A stretch of 64,000 nucleotides of DNA from Podospora comata (taxonomy: Eukaryota; Ascomycota; Sordariomycetes; Sordariales; Podosporaceae), in contig CP071499.1 of the NCBI GenBank assembly GCA_017354895.1, positions 62,001 through 126,000 of the forward strand. The letters run 5' to 3'. This document shows, piece by piece, positions 1-11,861 of this stretch (position 1 is the first letter of the stretch; each line of letters starts with the position of its first letter). Made by a program: the position numbers and the translations under genes. The notes beneath the pieces were generated by a model. It was not told the DNA's origin. It made no database searches and saw only the letters and a program-made list of their open reading frames with translations.

Positions 1-2104
1 TATCATACTTGACGAGCCACTCCAGCATGTCCCTGATACCACTGTCGCCACCGGCCTCCTGCGTACATATACTCAGTCCGTTGAACCACTTTGCCTGTGG
101 ATTGAGCACCTCGAATGTGAGAGACCGGAGCTTGTCGTCAGGAATGATGTGGCGGGTGATGGTCGGGTGATACAGCAAACTCCGAACTTGCCGCATCGCA
201 TGGATTTTGAAGTCTTTAGCGTCCATCCTCTCGTCAACGGGTACATTATCAGGATTGTAGTTACCAGAGAATGTCTTGGTCACAGCGAGATATGTCGAAA
301 GCGTGAGTGGGATTCGGCGTGAATCCGGTTCGTTGAGATAAAAGTCCTTGAGAGTCTTGTGGTTCTTGAGCTTCTCGGAGTTGAGGTAGTCACGGACTGT
401 GTGATGCGCAAACCCCACGGTCTCATCCACCAGGATCTTTCCATCTGCAGACACCTTTCTGACAACCTGAATAAGTGGGCCGCAGGCTTGAGTGAAAGCC
501 CGAAGACTAAAAGGAATGCCCCCTCTTGCATCGCTTTGCTTCACGGACTCGATGAGCAAGTCGGTAGCAAGCCCATATCGCCAGCCAGAGTCGAGAATCA
601 AGGCAAAAGCCTTGATCACATTGTCGCGGTGTTTGTCAGGAATATTGGCAAGAATGGTCTCCCATGTGCCATCAAGACTTTCAGGTCGGTCTTGGGTGGC
701 GTTCAGTTTTGCACGGGGATCTTTGGCATTTTTCAAGACCTCCAGTTGCCAGGAAGCGTACCTGAACATTCCTCTGGCCTTGGATGGGAGCGAGAAGGCA
801 ACGTATTCCTTCAGTTTGGGCACTTCTTCCCAGTCCTCAAACTCATCCTTTTGGAGTTGTGCAGTCACCCAGGCTTTAATATCATCGTCAACGTCCTTGT
901 TCTTGTCCAGAGACACTGGAATAGAAACCCTCTCCAAGGCTTTCTGAACATCGGCTTGCCTGCGACTGGTGACAGCTAGAAAGAGATTCTTGTACTTCGT
1001 GTCAGTGGCGAGGGTAGCCACTGCCTTTACCAGATTTGAAGTCCTGCTTTCGTCCAGAGCGTCGATGACAACATATGCCCTCCTTCCATTCAGGAAGGAC
1101 AGGACTGCCTCAATGCCCTTGAGAAGATCTTCCACGGTTGGGTACATTCCTCTATCCTTGAGGGGCTTCAGAAAAGCAGGAACTGACTTGATCTGTAGAC
1201 AGAGACGTGCAAGAATCCAGCCAAGGCAGTGGGCAGTTTCATCTCTCTCCCACTTCCCGCCCTTCTCATCTGTGTTGGAACAATAGTAGAAGGCATAGGG
1301 CTGCTTAAATCCTTTGTACTGCTCCACAATGTATGATGACAGGACGGTTTTTCCGACGCCAGGAACTCCATGAATCCAGAGGAGCCTTGACTGGGAATCC
1401 TTGGCCAACCAGGCCTTCCACTGACTGGAGTTTGGTAGCCACCGGCAGGTGTTAGCCTCTCGGAACTGGGAAGCCTTGTCGTGATTGTCGGAGGGATTGG
1501 TTTTGCTTAGCCACTTTGCAATGGCCTCGCGGTCCAATTTGTCGTCCATGGCGTGAACAGCCCCCTTGACCTCTTTGACATCATCCTTGATAACACGGAC
1601 ATTGGTTTGGATCTCTTTCACGGTCGTTGTAAGCTCGGTGGTCAGGCCGCTGATGATAGAAGTCCGGCAATGATGCAGTTTGCTCATGGCAGCATCAAAC
1701 GATTCTTTTTTGAACGGCCATTTTGCTGCCTCCCATGTGTTCCTGAGTTTGTCGCGGGTGGTCCTATCCCTGGGGTCACGATCGATCTTCAGCTTCTTGA
1801 TCATGCCTTGCAATTCCTCCAGCGTTTCCTTGCAGATTCCACAGGGCTTGAAGATCTGGTTGGCAATCCGCCTGTTTTCGGGGCTGTCTTCGATCTTTTG
1901 GCCCGGCTGGACATTGTTTTTGAAGATGAAATCGATCGACTCAAATGTTGACTGCAGACTTGCTGCCTCCACCACGAGAAGCTTGATGTCTTTGGGACAG
2001 TCGCCCTTGGCTGCATCGATGTAGAATTTCGTTGCAAGCGTAACATCCTTTGCAAAGGCTATAATGGTAAAAATGGTGGAGACGAGGCCAGCGACTTCAG
2101 CCAT
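1..2104 (-). CDS. HeLo-like/NACHT STAND (NLR-like) protein, 3' part cut by the window edge
   Basis: From the ATG at 2104 the frame stays open to base 1, so at least 701 residues are present and the C-terminal repeat region lies outside. Residues 1-120 (starting MAEVAGLVSTIFTIIAF) resemble the HeLo-like N-terminal domain of fungal STAND proteins, a fold tied to membrane-disrupting cell-death executors. A helical linker rich in TVKEI/DDVKEV heptads follows. The NACHT NTPase begins near residue 225: Walker A GVPGVGKT at 246-253 and Walker B around VVIDALDES near 342-352. After it comes a winged-helix-like region with DETVGFAHHTVRDYL, as in ankyrin- or WD-type fungal NLRs. No intron is needed. 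Such proteins act as regulated switches in heterokaryon incompatibility or non-self sensing. The fold is clear; the ligand and the repeat type are unknown. Confidence 0.86.
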   Translation of the reverse strand, partial: MAEVAGLVSTIFTIIAFAKDVTLATKFYIDAAKGDCPKDIKLLVVEAASLQSTFESIDFIFKNNVQPGQKIEDSPENRRIANQIFKPCGICKETLEELQGMIKKLKIDRDPRDRTTRDKLRNTWEAAKWPFKKESFDAAMSKLHHCRTSIISGLTTELTTTVKEIQTNVRVIKDDVKEVKGAVHAMDDKLDREAIAKWLSKTNPSDNHDKASQFREANTCRWLPNSSQWKAWLAKDSQSRLLWIHGVPGVGKTVLSSYIVEQYKGFKQPYAFYYCSNTDEKGGKWERDETAHCLGWILARLCLQIKSVPAFLKPLKDRGMYPTVEDLLKGIEAVLSFLNGRRAYVVIDALDESRTSNLVKAVATLATDTKYKNLFLAVTSRRQADVQKALERVSIPVSLDKNKDVDDDIKAWVTAQLQKDEFEDWEEVPKLKEYVAFSLPSKARGMFRYASWQLEVLKNAKDPRAKLNATQDRPESLDGTWETILANIPDKHRDNVIKAFALILDSGWRYGLATDLLIESVKQSDARGGIPFSLRAFTQACGPLIQVVRKVSADGKILVDETVGFAHHTVRDYLNSEKLKNHKTLKDFYLNEPDSRRIPLTLSTYLAVTKTFSGNYNPDNVPVDERMDAKDFKIHAMRQVRSLLYHPTITRHIIPDDKLRSLTFEVLNPQAKWFNGLSICTQEAGGDSGIRDMLEWLVKYD

Positions 2105-2872
2105 GATGACTGTAGCGGCAAGATTGTAGTTGGGTGTTGATATTGGATGTATGCGAAATGCAGCTGGGGATACACCAAGGTAGCAAGGCCTGTCAGGTAG
2201 GGTAAGACGAGGTAGCTCTCCAAAGGCAAGAGAAGGATTTAGAGAAAAGACAACTTGGAAGAGGATGGATAATAAAAAACAAAATGCAAAGTAGATTGGG
2301 AATGGGTTTGGATTTAAGTATTGGTCTTTTCTCAGTTTTTAGGTTTGTCTTTCAGGTACCTACCTGCTTCTAAGCACAGATATTGTGCCTCATTCATGAC
2401 CATGGTGTTTCTGTCGTTGTTGGCCTTGCGCGTGGCCCACCATCCAAAAATGGCCTCGAGTCAAGCGACAATTACCATTGGGATTTCATGTTCTAAAACA
2501 GGTTGCACAAAGTGCGCTTGTCTGCGGCACTCTCTGGGAGGTTGTGTGGCACAGCCTGTTCAAAACTACGAACCCTTACCCAATCGTAAAATGTTGGCTG
2601 TGTAAAACACCATCCCTTGTCCCCATGTTTTGGGTGCCACAAGCCAAGCACAGAGGCTTACATTAACGGATAGACGGCATCGTTCGGATTAGCAGTGTGA
2701 ATGCTTCTTTACGGGGAACGGAATCATCCACAAAAATGACCAAGGTACTCTTGTGCACAGGACTGGTGATATTTTTGGCACATAGTACAGTCAATTACTG
2801 GTACGATGAAGTCTAAATCCTATCAACTGCGGTGCAACAGGCATTCTCCCCTCAGCCTTCCTCTGTGTCCTT
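2105..2872. other. Intergenic: promoter side of the STAND gene, 3' side of the DUF985 gene
   Basis: No coding frame, RNA gene or notable repeat seen. It lies upstream of the minus-strand STAND gene and downstream of the DUF985 gene. Confidence 0.6.
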
Positions 2873-3515
2873 TTACGTTGGCATCCAACCAGGCGGCGCA
2901 AGCTCAAATCCACTCTCCACAAAACCAGGCGCGACTATCAGGCACAAGTCAGTAACTCTGTTTTGCACCAGAGCCTCCAGATGGTCCTGAGGTCAAGAAA
3001 ACATGGCCGGACTTACCTGTTGTCCCAACCAAGGTCCATTTGCCTGTACTTCTGGCCCTCTGCCACTCGCCTCTTTGCACCACCACCTGAGGCTTTTCCC
3101 CGTTGAAAATCTCCCGGCCAAGCACGACATTCCTGGTCCCCACGCCATCGTTTGTTGACAGTGACAAGGTCAGAGGCGCGCCGGCATAGTAATGCCATAT
3201 TTCTGCCGCATCGACCTTGTGCCATGCCGACCAACCCACCTTGCCCTCCAGCAGGTAGTAGATGGCAGTGCTGGCCGACCGGTTGGTGGCCGTGCCTGAC
3301 GTGACTTCATCGCGGAACGTCTCAACAAAGAAGCCTTGCTCTACATTGGGAATCAGGTTTAATGCTGCGATCAGCTCGGCGGCGGACCGGTCATTAATCG
3401 ACTTTTTGCGTGGGCCTGGAGCGTGACTGCCGTGGCTGTTTTGCATCAGTGAGGCCATTGCCAGGGCAGAAAGTGACAGCAGCAAAGCCTGAAGGATGGT
3501 GAGATGATGAGACAT
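2873..3515 (-). CDS. DUF985 / cupin_5 family protein, probably secreted or membrane-targeted
   Basis: Two exons, 3515-3017 and 2934-2873, joined by a GTAAGT...GATAG intron in phase 1, give 186 residues. If the intron is read through, the end becomes GKSGHVFLTSG and loses the family ending. Splicing gives VGTTVAPGFVESGFELAPPGW, the usual DUF985 C terminus, which fixes the intron. The core AELIAALNLIPNVEQGFFVETF, the AIYYLLEG strand and the AEIWHYYAGAPL strand match this RmlC-like cupin family, whose biochemical role is not well established. Unusually, residues 5-24 (LTILQALLLSLSALAMASL) form a hydrophobic stretch like a signal peptide; most family members I know of are cytosolic. A downstream start would remove it, but the next ATGs are also within this segment. 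Confidence 0.85.
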
Positions 3516-3994
3516 GGTGGCGGTCTTGGGCTGGAACTTTTAGAGAACAAGACTGCCGGAGAGGTTGGAAGCAGAACGACGTGTTGGGTTGGCGGCGGGG
3601 ATGGCACAATTTGTAATGGTTGGAATCACATCACTGTGGGAAAACAAGTGACAAAAGAGTCAGCACGATGTTCTGCTGCAGTGTTCTTCTGATGTGATTG
3701 CAGGCGGACTTGCGGACAGTGAACAAACTTTGGGCGATATCTCCGATGTAAGCAATTCCGAGGTTGCCGACAACCAACGGCTGCACTGTTGGCGATTTTG
3801 TGAGCTATCTAGTTGGCTGCATGGCACATGGCATCATTGACAAGGAGTGTCTCATCAAACACACCGCCTAGATCAACAGAGTAAATGACGTAAGCAAATA
3901 CGCCCCTCCCCATGAGGCAGACGCAGGACCTGGCAAGAAGGCACATGGCCATCCACAGATGTGGTTTTGGTATTTCATTGTGAAGTATTAAGTA
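3516..3994. other. Intergenic, no feature seen
   Basis: Lies between the DUF985 start and the 3' end of the channel gene, both on minus. No supported gene. Confidence 0.6.
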
Positions 3995-6900
3995 TTAATA
4001 GAGTATCCTCGGTTCATGCAAAGGCGACCGTGCAAAGTCACACTCTATCCTCCCCTTCTCGTTCAGCCAACAACCTTGGTCAGATATAAAGATGGAATCC
4101 TTGGTGTGCGCCACCTCTTGCCGGCTGACTCTAGCATCGTCCTTGGGAATCCACAACTTCGGTGCTGGCTGCCACATCTCTGGTGGCCAGTACGCTTTGC
4201 GGGTATAATCTTCTGGCAGTTCATAGTCGCCGGGTTCGGGGTTGATGGTTGGCTGGAGCTTTCGGAAATCTTGATAGACTTCGGGATGGAAGAAGGTCAT
4301 GATGAAATTGGGCGTTTTATTTGGATCTGGCGTGATCATGATTTTGATATAGGTCAGAATGCGAGTCAGTCCGGATTCCTTTGTGGTGGCATTTTTGCCG
4401 AACTTGCCCTTGATTGCCGAGGTGACGAACTCCTGAATCATGTATTTGAGGCTGCTGCTGCCCTCCAGGCCACGAAGTTGCACATCTGTGTCCAGGTCGT
4501 GGTTTGGCGCGAGGTTTGCATCGTCGCCAAAATCTTCATCCATGTTGTAATAGTCCGAGGCGAGGCCTGCCGGTTGTTGGTGCTGCTGCTGTGATCCACC
4601 GCCACCAGTGGACTCGTCAGGAGTCTCATCTCGTGCTATTTGCTCGCCAGTGTCCTTCTCCAGGGCGAGCGTTCTGGGTAGGTTATACAGGAGCGGCGTA
4701 AGAGCCGAGCTCAGCGAAAGGTGCACAAGACCGGTAAAGATGAGAAACACGAGCATCAGCATCATGGGTCCTGTCGCTACTTTGAGAGCAAAGAGGCCAA
4801 TCAGACAGATCTCAGCCACATACAACCCTGCAAGCAAGTGCATCAAGGCGCGTGGATAAAAGAGACCTTTGGTGTCGTGATGAGAGTCAAACACGAAGAT
4901 GATCATGTAGCGGTAGACGTAGCTGACAAACATCATGCCGAAACCCGCGAAGATGAGAACGAGGGGAGCAATACAGGTGTAGCTGAGAGCTGTAACAAGT
5001 CATGGTTGTTAGCGGTGCACAGCCGTGTAAAGCCATGAGGTCACTTACCGATAACACCCAGGTTTGTAAAGCGCGGAAATTCGGCTCCCCAGTACACCCG
5101 GTTGAGTCTGCGCCATCTGTGGTACTGCCTTCGTGGCTTGACGGTGAACTTGGCAATGACTTGATGCAGAATCAGGTCACCAAGGTTGAGCAGTCTCGAA
5201 GAGCCTGCACCCAAGCAAATGACCAAGATGTATGAGAGGTAGAAGTTGGACGCCTTGGGGAGGTTGGCAGCCAGGAGATCCTTAGCCTTGAAGGGTTCTT
5301 GTAGAACTTGGGTGAAGGCAGCCGAAATGGCCGACGAGAGTGTCGTAATGAGGAAAACCTGCACTACCTGGAAGAAGAAGTAGGCGTTCTGGACGTAGAG
5401 TTCGACTAATCCATGAGAGGGCACTCCCGCAACACGCGCACAGCTCCTGAGCATCCATGGCACGGCAGCCATTAGCCACGACAGTGCGAGCGCTGGAAGC
5501 AAACCTTGTATCACACCCAAGATGACCGAAGGGAGGTGCACTAGCCACTTGAGAAAGAAGACTTCCTTGCTGAGAAACTCGATTTGCGAGATGGTGCCGA
5601 CGAGAAGGGAGGGGATGGACCAAAAGATGATGGCAAAGGCAATGACGCCTTTCATAAAGAAGCGTCGCATGATGTGTTCCCACCACCGGATACGCAACGA
5701 GCTCCATATGACCTCGTCTGGCTGAAGTCCAATATAACGCGGCGACATGTGCAACGGCTGGTGGTGCGCCAGAATCTGAAAGGCCACCTGCGCGCTGGCC
5801 TGTGAGTCGAACTCGATAAATGCCGAGTTCAGCGGCTCTCCGTCGCCCCCACGGTACGCCCGCCTCAGTTTCCAAATGTCCTTGTTGATCAATTTTAGCC
5901 GCGCCCTTGTCCATCGGATGGTGTCGACGCTGCGGAAGAAATTCCGAAGCGGCCGGTGAGTTGGTCGATCCTTGGCCGGGATCCAGAGAGAAGCCACCGA
6001 GCCCCTCACGTCCGGTAGTGACGGATCCAGGCCGTAAGGGTGGGTGTACTCGGGGTCAACAGGTTTGTTGAAAGTGGGGCTGTCTAGTACCGAGAGTTGA
6101 TGCTCAGCAAACTGTATCGTGGAGTCGAGCGGTCCTCCCTTTTCAGCATCCTTCTGGGATGGCGAGTCCCCTGACGTCGTGAACGAAGCTGGTGTCAATG
6201 TCTTTGCCAACGACGTCTGCCCTGCTGTGTGCCCTTGTGAAACGCCGCCCTGGGCCTTCCAAAACTTCCTTCGCGAGCGGTTTGCCATCCGAATGAGGCG
6301 GATCTCGGCCTCCTCGAGCAGTTCTGCGGAATCCTCTCGATCTGAGATCTTGGCACGCAAGGCGCCAATATTACGAGGGATCCATATATTCCTTGCTGAG
6401 TCACCAAAGAGCTTGCGCAGCTTGGCCTCTTCGAGGTATGGCTTCGGTATGCACGTAAACAGGACGGTCCGAGACGAAAGACGTTTGGAGTAGTTGGGCG
6501 AGAGAAGATAGGCTTGTCGAACGTTGATGTAGTATACACACTCCCGGACCACCATAAACAGCACAAATCCTGACACACAGATCAGCACCACGGGAACACA
6601 AGAGGGGACAAACAAGCCTCACGGCTGGCTCACGCACCGAAGAAGCACCAAGCAACGGCGACATGGGCGTAGAATTTGTTGGCGATAATCACGTTACCGA
6701 TGGTAAGTTTGTCAAGCTGAGACTGGCCAAAAGTCCCGGTGCTGTGGATGGGGAGCAGGATGGGCCACGAAACGCAGCCGCCAACGAGACAGATGACGGA
6801 GAGAACACGAAGGAAGCGGAGAAAGAAGAAGCCGTCGACGGAGCAGTTGTTGATGATGTACCGATCATCAATGGCGAAGAAGGGTCTGATCCAGTCGAAC

Positions 6901-7371
6901 CAGCCATCAGGAAGCGGGGGAGTCGGGTGCCTGCAGGTGTCTCATTAGCCAAACCGACGACAAGCTGCCGTGGGACAGAGCCCTTACTCTGGTGATCGCA
7001 GGGACGGAATGGTCCTCGGCGCATAAACCCGTGGGCATTTCCGACGGAAGACGAAAAATATGGCGAAACAGATGGCCGAGTAGATGAGAACGGGCGCAAA
7101 GGTGGACCCCAACGACTTGAGGGAGGCCGATTGCGCCTCGTCTGAACCGGCACCTATGAGTTGACCAGTGAGGGTGCCACCGCCGTCAGTGTCGTTGCGG
7201 CCAGCGCCGATTCTTGGGTCGTCATTCTCATCCTGCGGGCCGGAAAGCCAAAACGCGTCAGTGGTGCTGAGGGCTGTTGAAGACAGGTGGATGAGGGCTC
7301 ACGATCTGGGGGAAGGTTATGGCACGCCTGGCTAGACTGAGAAGCGCTTGCACACTCGTGTCCATCGTCAT
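3995..7371 (-). CDS. CSC1/OSCA-type mechanosensitive or hyperosmolality-gated cation channel (RSN1/DUF221 family)
   Basis: Five exons: 7371-7303, 7232-6988, 6930-6638, 6569-5049 and 4989-3995; introns of 57-70 nt have GT-AG ends and phases agree throughout, giving 1040 residues. Order of parts: N-terminal membrane helices (an APVLIYSAICFAIFFVF-like helix, then LSVICLVGGCVSWPILLPI and an FVLFMVVRECVYY helix), a cytosolic RNA-recognition-like domain starting at TVLFTCIPKPYLEE, the multi-helix RSN1_7TM channel region (PSVILGVIQGLLPALALSWL, VQNAYFFFQVVQVFLIT), then a long acidic and glutamine-rich linker and a C-terminal PHM7-type extension with PDPNKTPNFIMTFFHPEVYQDF. Family members are plasma- or vacuolar-membrane cation channels opened by osmotic or mechanical stress. 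Start: the ATG at 7371 lies two codons upstream of another in-frame ATG at 7365; either is possible. Confidence 0.93.
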
Positions 7372-8362
7372 GCGTTGTGAGTTACGGCGGGAGTCAACAG
7401 TGAAGGCGACTCGTCTGGAGCAGGGCGCGGGGACATGGTGGTGTTGCAGGCGCCGCAGTTCAGGAGAGGTTCAGGAGAGATCGAGGTGAGGATGCATGAT
7501 GAAAAACCCACCTGGTCTGGCTGGGCCGGGTGAGGGCTCCTGGGCTAGAAAGTGGAAACCCGAACGCATGTCGACGGGTGTCTCATTTTTCCCCCAGCGG
7601 GCCGCATGGTGGCTGCCAATCAGTCGCCGACTTCACCTTTCGATAGCGCGCCCCGGCCTGCAAGCCACTTGGGGAGCCACTGGGGGAAGCTGGAGAAACG
7701 AAATTTGATTCGCAGCGAACTCCATCCCCAGTGGGCCAAGGACCCTCGCCCAGCAAGCAGCTGTTTTTCATGCATGTAGTAAAGTTCATCCATCATCCGT
7801 CATCAGAGACAGCAATGATCTGGGAAGTTTGGAGCGTCTCAAAGCTATCCGCCCGGTCGGGGCCCTCCGAGCGGCAGCCGTGCCGGCGTCGGGAGGGATG
7901 ATCTGCGCTGCAAGTCGGAAATCAGTTCGCTGGTCACGCCTTCTCCAGGCCAATGAGCTGTCCAACTCCCCCACGAGAGCGCATCACCGCACCAGCGCCA
8001 CCGATGCCACACCCTCATGTCGAAGGACTCGTTTGCCAACTTCCTTGGGCGCAGCAAGAATTGTTGGATGATGCCAGCACCTTGCTAGGGAAACGTATTG
8101 CTTGTCAATGTTTCAGATAACGAGATCCAAATCGATCGGGTCGGCCGGAACCACCCCGCTAAGCGATAACTCGTTAGCGCTGGATAAACGATCAGCGCCA
8201 GTCCAGCAGGTGGGCCACAGCCGCCACCCGACCCCGCCCTCAACCTCAAGAGTCCCCCGTCATTCATGTCACAACACCACAACACCACTAGCACTCATTT
8301 GGTTTCCAGGCACTCAAAGTCGCGGTAGTTGTGGAATTCCTTCACCATGTCATATTATCGTG

Positions 8363-8388
8363 CCCTTTGCCCTTTGCCCTTTGCCCTG
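8363..8388. repeat. CCCTTTG microsatellite, about 3.7 copies
   Basis: Three perfect heptamers CCCTTTG follow one another, with a partial fourth copy. It is a simple-sequence tract of no evident function. Confidence 0.9.
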
Positions 8389-8720
8389 TCCGTCCATCCT
8401 GTCGTGCACGCTATCTACGCTATGGTCCCAAAGTATAGAGAAGTGAAACGGTCACGGCAGTCTGTTGTGGGAATACATGATAATTGTATTGCTGCGGGGT
8501 GGGATGGGCTCTCTAGGTTCGTGATAGCACTGTAAACTGTCCAGTATTGTCCTCCCACCCCCCAACATCCGTCAGACTCAACCTGGTCCAGCCTGCCCCA
8601 AAACGTAATATCCGCCAGCCCGCCCTTGGTTCTGTTTCCCCTCGGCTCTATCCGAGCTCAAGTTTCCCTATATGAGATCCCTCCTCCTGCCTGCTCCCAA
8701 ACATGCTTGTACGACGTTGC

Positions 8721-8890
8721 GCGGTTCGTATTCCCGTCCATCAAGGGACAAACCATCAACCCCTCCAAGAGAACCAGACATGTGTGCGCTCCATCCGTCA
8801 AGGGACAAGACATCATCAACCTCGTCGAGACCGAACTGACCACATGCCCGTTTCCCTCCGCCAGGGGACAAATCATCAACCTCTCAGGCC
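8721..8890 (+). repeat. Three imperfect 60-bp direct repeats around a GGGACAAxxCATCAAC core
   Basis: The cores end at 8760, 8820 and 8880, exactly 60 nt apart. Each has the form (C/T)C(A/C)AGGGGACAA or TCAAGGGACAA followed by a CATCAAC. The period is a multiple of three. On plus they would read PSIKGQTIN, PSVKGQDIIN and PSARGQIIN, so synonymous-like differences between copies hint at, but do not prove, coding use. No promoter or start codon supports a gene. Confidence 0.7.
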
Positions 8891-9343
8891 AAGCCAACCG
8901 TCGACACTCCTCGCCAAACATGTTGCTGACAGCCTCCGAAATTCCAAAATGTAAGCGACCATGCAGAGTTGGACAATCGAAAACGCCTTTTTTTGAACCC
9001 TTCCACAAATGTACCGGAGCTGAAGTGGGAAAGAAAAGGACCCAAGACCCGCGTGGACGCCCAAGTTATATCGTACACCCGAGTCTCGTATCATCGTTAT
9101 GCCTCCAGAAAAAAAATTGCAACCATTGAACGCCCAGCAGCCAAGTTATGCAGTACAGCGCCGTGCAAGGAAAAGAGAAGGAAAAAGCTGTAGAAAGAAA
9201 TAAGCAAAAAAAGAGTTGGTTCACCAGGCGGTGTTCGCTCTGCCTCACAACGTGTATATTCAGCTCGTGTTCCTCGAGCGTGAGCAGCTCAAGATGGAGC
9301 GCGTGCATCTGAGCCGTGGTATTGTGCTCCGTCGACTCCACGA

Positions 9344-11861
9344 TTAACCCCTGATAGCTGTCGCTGAATGAGCCTCGGCCCCGAAGAAGGGAAAGCGATC
9401 GGGCATCTGTTGTTGATAGGGATATTCGTTCGGCGACGTACCGGCGAAGGAGGCAAAAGTCCCAGAGGGACGATCATTCTTCTGTCCCGAGGCAGTCGGT
9501 ACCGGGCCCGCTAGGGTACTATCCGTTCTCTGTGTCGGAAAGCCCATGGTGGGAGACTCGGCCGGCGAAGCACCCATGGCCACAAATGAGGGATGCTGCT
9601 GGAAGTAGGGATTTGAATCCTTGGGATGCAGGGAGTGGTGTTGAGTGCCACTGTGGGAGTGATGATAGTTGCCCATCTGAACTGGACTGCCTTCGTAACT
9701 TGATGTGCCGCTGCTGTTGTTGGACCGGAGTCCGTCATCGACACCATCAAAGCGGCCAGGCCTCGATGGGTCATGACTGTACAAGGGGCTGCTTTGCTTC
9801 GTGCCAAACTAGATACAAACGAGTTAGCTTCCATTGCTGCGAGGTATTGTTGATCAAGGCTTGCCTCCCGGTCTCTCCTGAGTAGACTCAAGGCAAAGCC
9901 AGCGATTATCGAGAAACACGTACAAAGCAGTATTTGTTGACCAGCTCCTCGTACGAGGCAGATGCGATGCTTGTGCCAGGGGAGTCGGTGCCGGGCACAG
10001 TGGCGGGCTTCACAACCGGGGGAGCTGTGACAACTGCCGCGGGTTTGATGGGCATGTCAGACCGAGCAGACGATTCAGCCTTGTCTGTAGGCTTCACGTC
10101 GGCAGACTTGGTGGTTGCGGTGTTGATCTGGGGGACGGCTCTCCAGTGTGGCTTCATGTACAAGCCATCAGACTTGGAGGCCATGGTGTCCTTGGCCGTC
10201 TGGATGGCGAGGGTAAGAGAGGCGCCAAAGTCGTACCGGTTGGCGAATGCCTGTCCACTAGGAGGGGCGAGACGACTGGGCAAATTATCACTGGGGAGGT
10301 TGGCGGCGCTCTTCACCCCCTTAAGACGAAGGCCACCGGTGCGCGACTCCCCAAGAAAGTCATGAATGGACTGGTCGAAATTGATCTTGGTGCCATCGCC
10401 AAATTCATCTGTACCAGTCAGCTTCACCTTTGGCTTCTGTGCCAAAGCACTGCTGGGCCGTCGGTTGCTCTTGGGAAGCCCATTGAGCGGACGCGAGGCG
10501 GCACCAATGACTCCCTGCTTGCCGTTTTGAGGAAGCATCTTCTTGTGGAAGTCGACCTGGAAGTTGGTCCCGTTGTTGTTGTCCCAGTGCTCTTGCCCGT
10601 TGAAGCTGAATTTAATGCAGAAGTATAAGGTCTTGGATTCCAAGTTGGCAAGATCCGACAGCTTGATGGTAAAATTGAAGCGATCCTGAGGGTACGGTGT
10701 ATTAACAGGCCGGATGTCCGAGATGTACTCGGCGGCGACCTCGGATGTTGTCTTCCAGTAGTCCAGCGTGAATCTGCAAACGACACTCTTCTGGAAAGCA
10801 AGGTTCGCGACGGCGACTGAGCCGATCAGACACTTCTGGTCCTTGGACAGCCATACCCGCTCCAGCCTAACAGTTTGGGACTTGCGTGCCGGGGTCTCCA
10901 CAGGGAAGGTCGGCATGGTAATTTCCCATTCGAAAGGAGGTGACCGAACAGCCGCTCTGTTGTCACCAGAAAACGGATACTCGGTGTCACTGTCGTAATG
11001 ATCGATCGGGGACGATCCTGCACTGACGGCCAGAGGACGATCCACCTGTAGAAAGTGCCTCACGTGCTCGAGATGTGAGTCAAAGTGGACAGCCTTGGAA
11101 AACGTGGGCGTCCCAGGCATGCTGGACGGCCGTCGGCGTGATGGCGGGCGCAGGGCCGGACGAACTAATTCACCCGACTTCTTTCGAACCATCTGCGGCT
11201 TTCGCTGCATTTCACTGTCGGATTCTTCGTCAGAACCGGTTGCCGAGCTGCTGGCCGACTTGCTAATGGTGATATGCGGCTCTGTCTGAGATCTTGCGTG
11301 AGAGAAACGGCGATTTGACCCAAGTAGACCATCGAGAGAGCTTGTGCTGAAGCTATGATGCATGCCTTGAGCGAGAGCGTTGACCTGCGCCGGCAGAACA
11401 AGCAAATCGCCAGCATCGGGCGCCTGGTTATCCGTGACCGTGCCCTTGGATGGGGAGTTGGGCCGCTGCTGAGGAATCTGACTGGCTACATCCTGAAGCT
11501 CCTTGAGGTTTTCGATCTTTCTGGCTTGTGGCATATCGTCGTCCGATGAGTCAGGCGGGGAAATTATCGCGGCGTTGGGCATTCTTCGGTCACCTGTGAT
11601 GGGAGGTGGCGATTGCCGCACACTGGTACTGATAACCAACTTCTGCAGGTCTTCGGACGTCGATTCCGGTGTAGGTTCGGTTGTTGAACGCTGAGCCGAC
11701 GCTGAGGGAGTACGGCGGTGCTTCATCAGATACGAGGCCGATCGAGGGAGGACGGGGCGTGAGCTGGGACTTTGTTGATGGAATGATGGCCTACGACTTC
11801 CGTCTGGCGACGTCGGGACCGATGTGGCCGGCGACCTGTGACTGGGTGGTGTATAGGGCAT
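9344..11861 (-). CDS. Glycogen-targeting regulatory subunit of protein phosphatase 1 (CBM21, Gac1/Pig-like)
   Basis: Two exons, 11861-9924 and 9808-9344, with a phase-0 GTACGT...ATCTAG intron of 115 nt, give 800 residues. The first 240 residues are serine/proline-rich and disordered. An RVxF-type PP1-docking motif, KAVHF, lies at 256-260 and is followed by DSHLEHVRHF, the usual junction in this family. The CBM21 carbohydrate-binding domain spans about 325-440: RLERVWLSKDQKCLIGSVAV, FTLDYWKTTSEVAAEY, then FNGQEHWDNNNGTNFQVDF with the conserved WDNNxGxN(Y/F) signature. The rest is low complexity, with TSSYEGSPVQMGNYHH near the end. Such proteins bring PP1 to glycogen to activate glycogen synthase. 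The next upstream gene is 15 kb away, so its promoter and leader may be long. Confidence 0.93.

Larger units (their letters stand above)
7372..9343. other. Intergenic between channel and PP1-regulator genes
   Basis: Nearly 2 kb without a recognisable gene. It carries a CCCTTTG microsatellite and a threefold 60-bp repeat, listed separately. The repeat lies within a 504-nt open stretch on plus (8626-9129) that lacks an ATG at its start and matches no family I know. Confidence 0.6.

Noticed and set aside
8721-8890. Regular 60-bp repeats considered as a CRISPR-like array
   Set aside because: The organism is eukaryotic, the repeats are imperfect and there are no uniform spacers.
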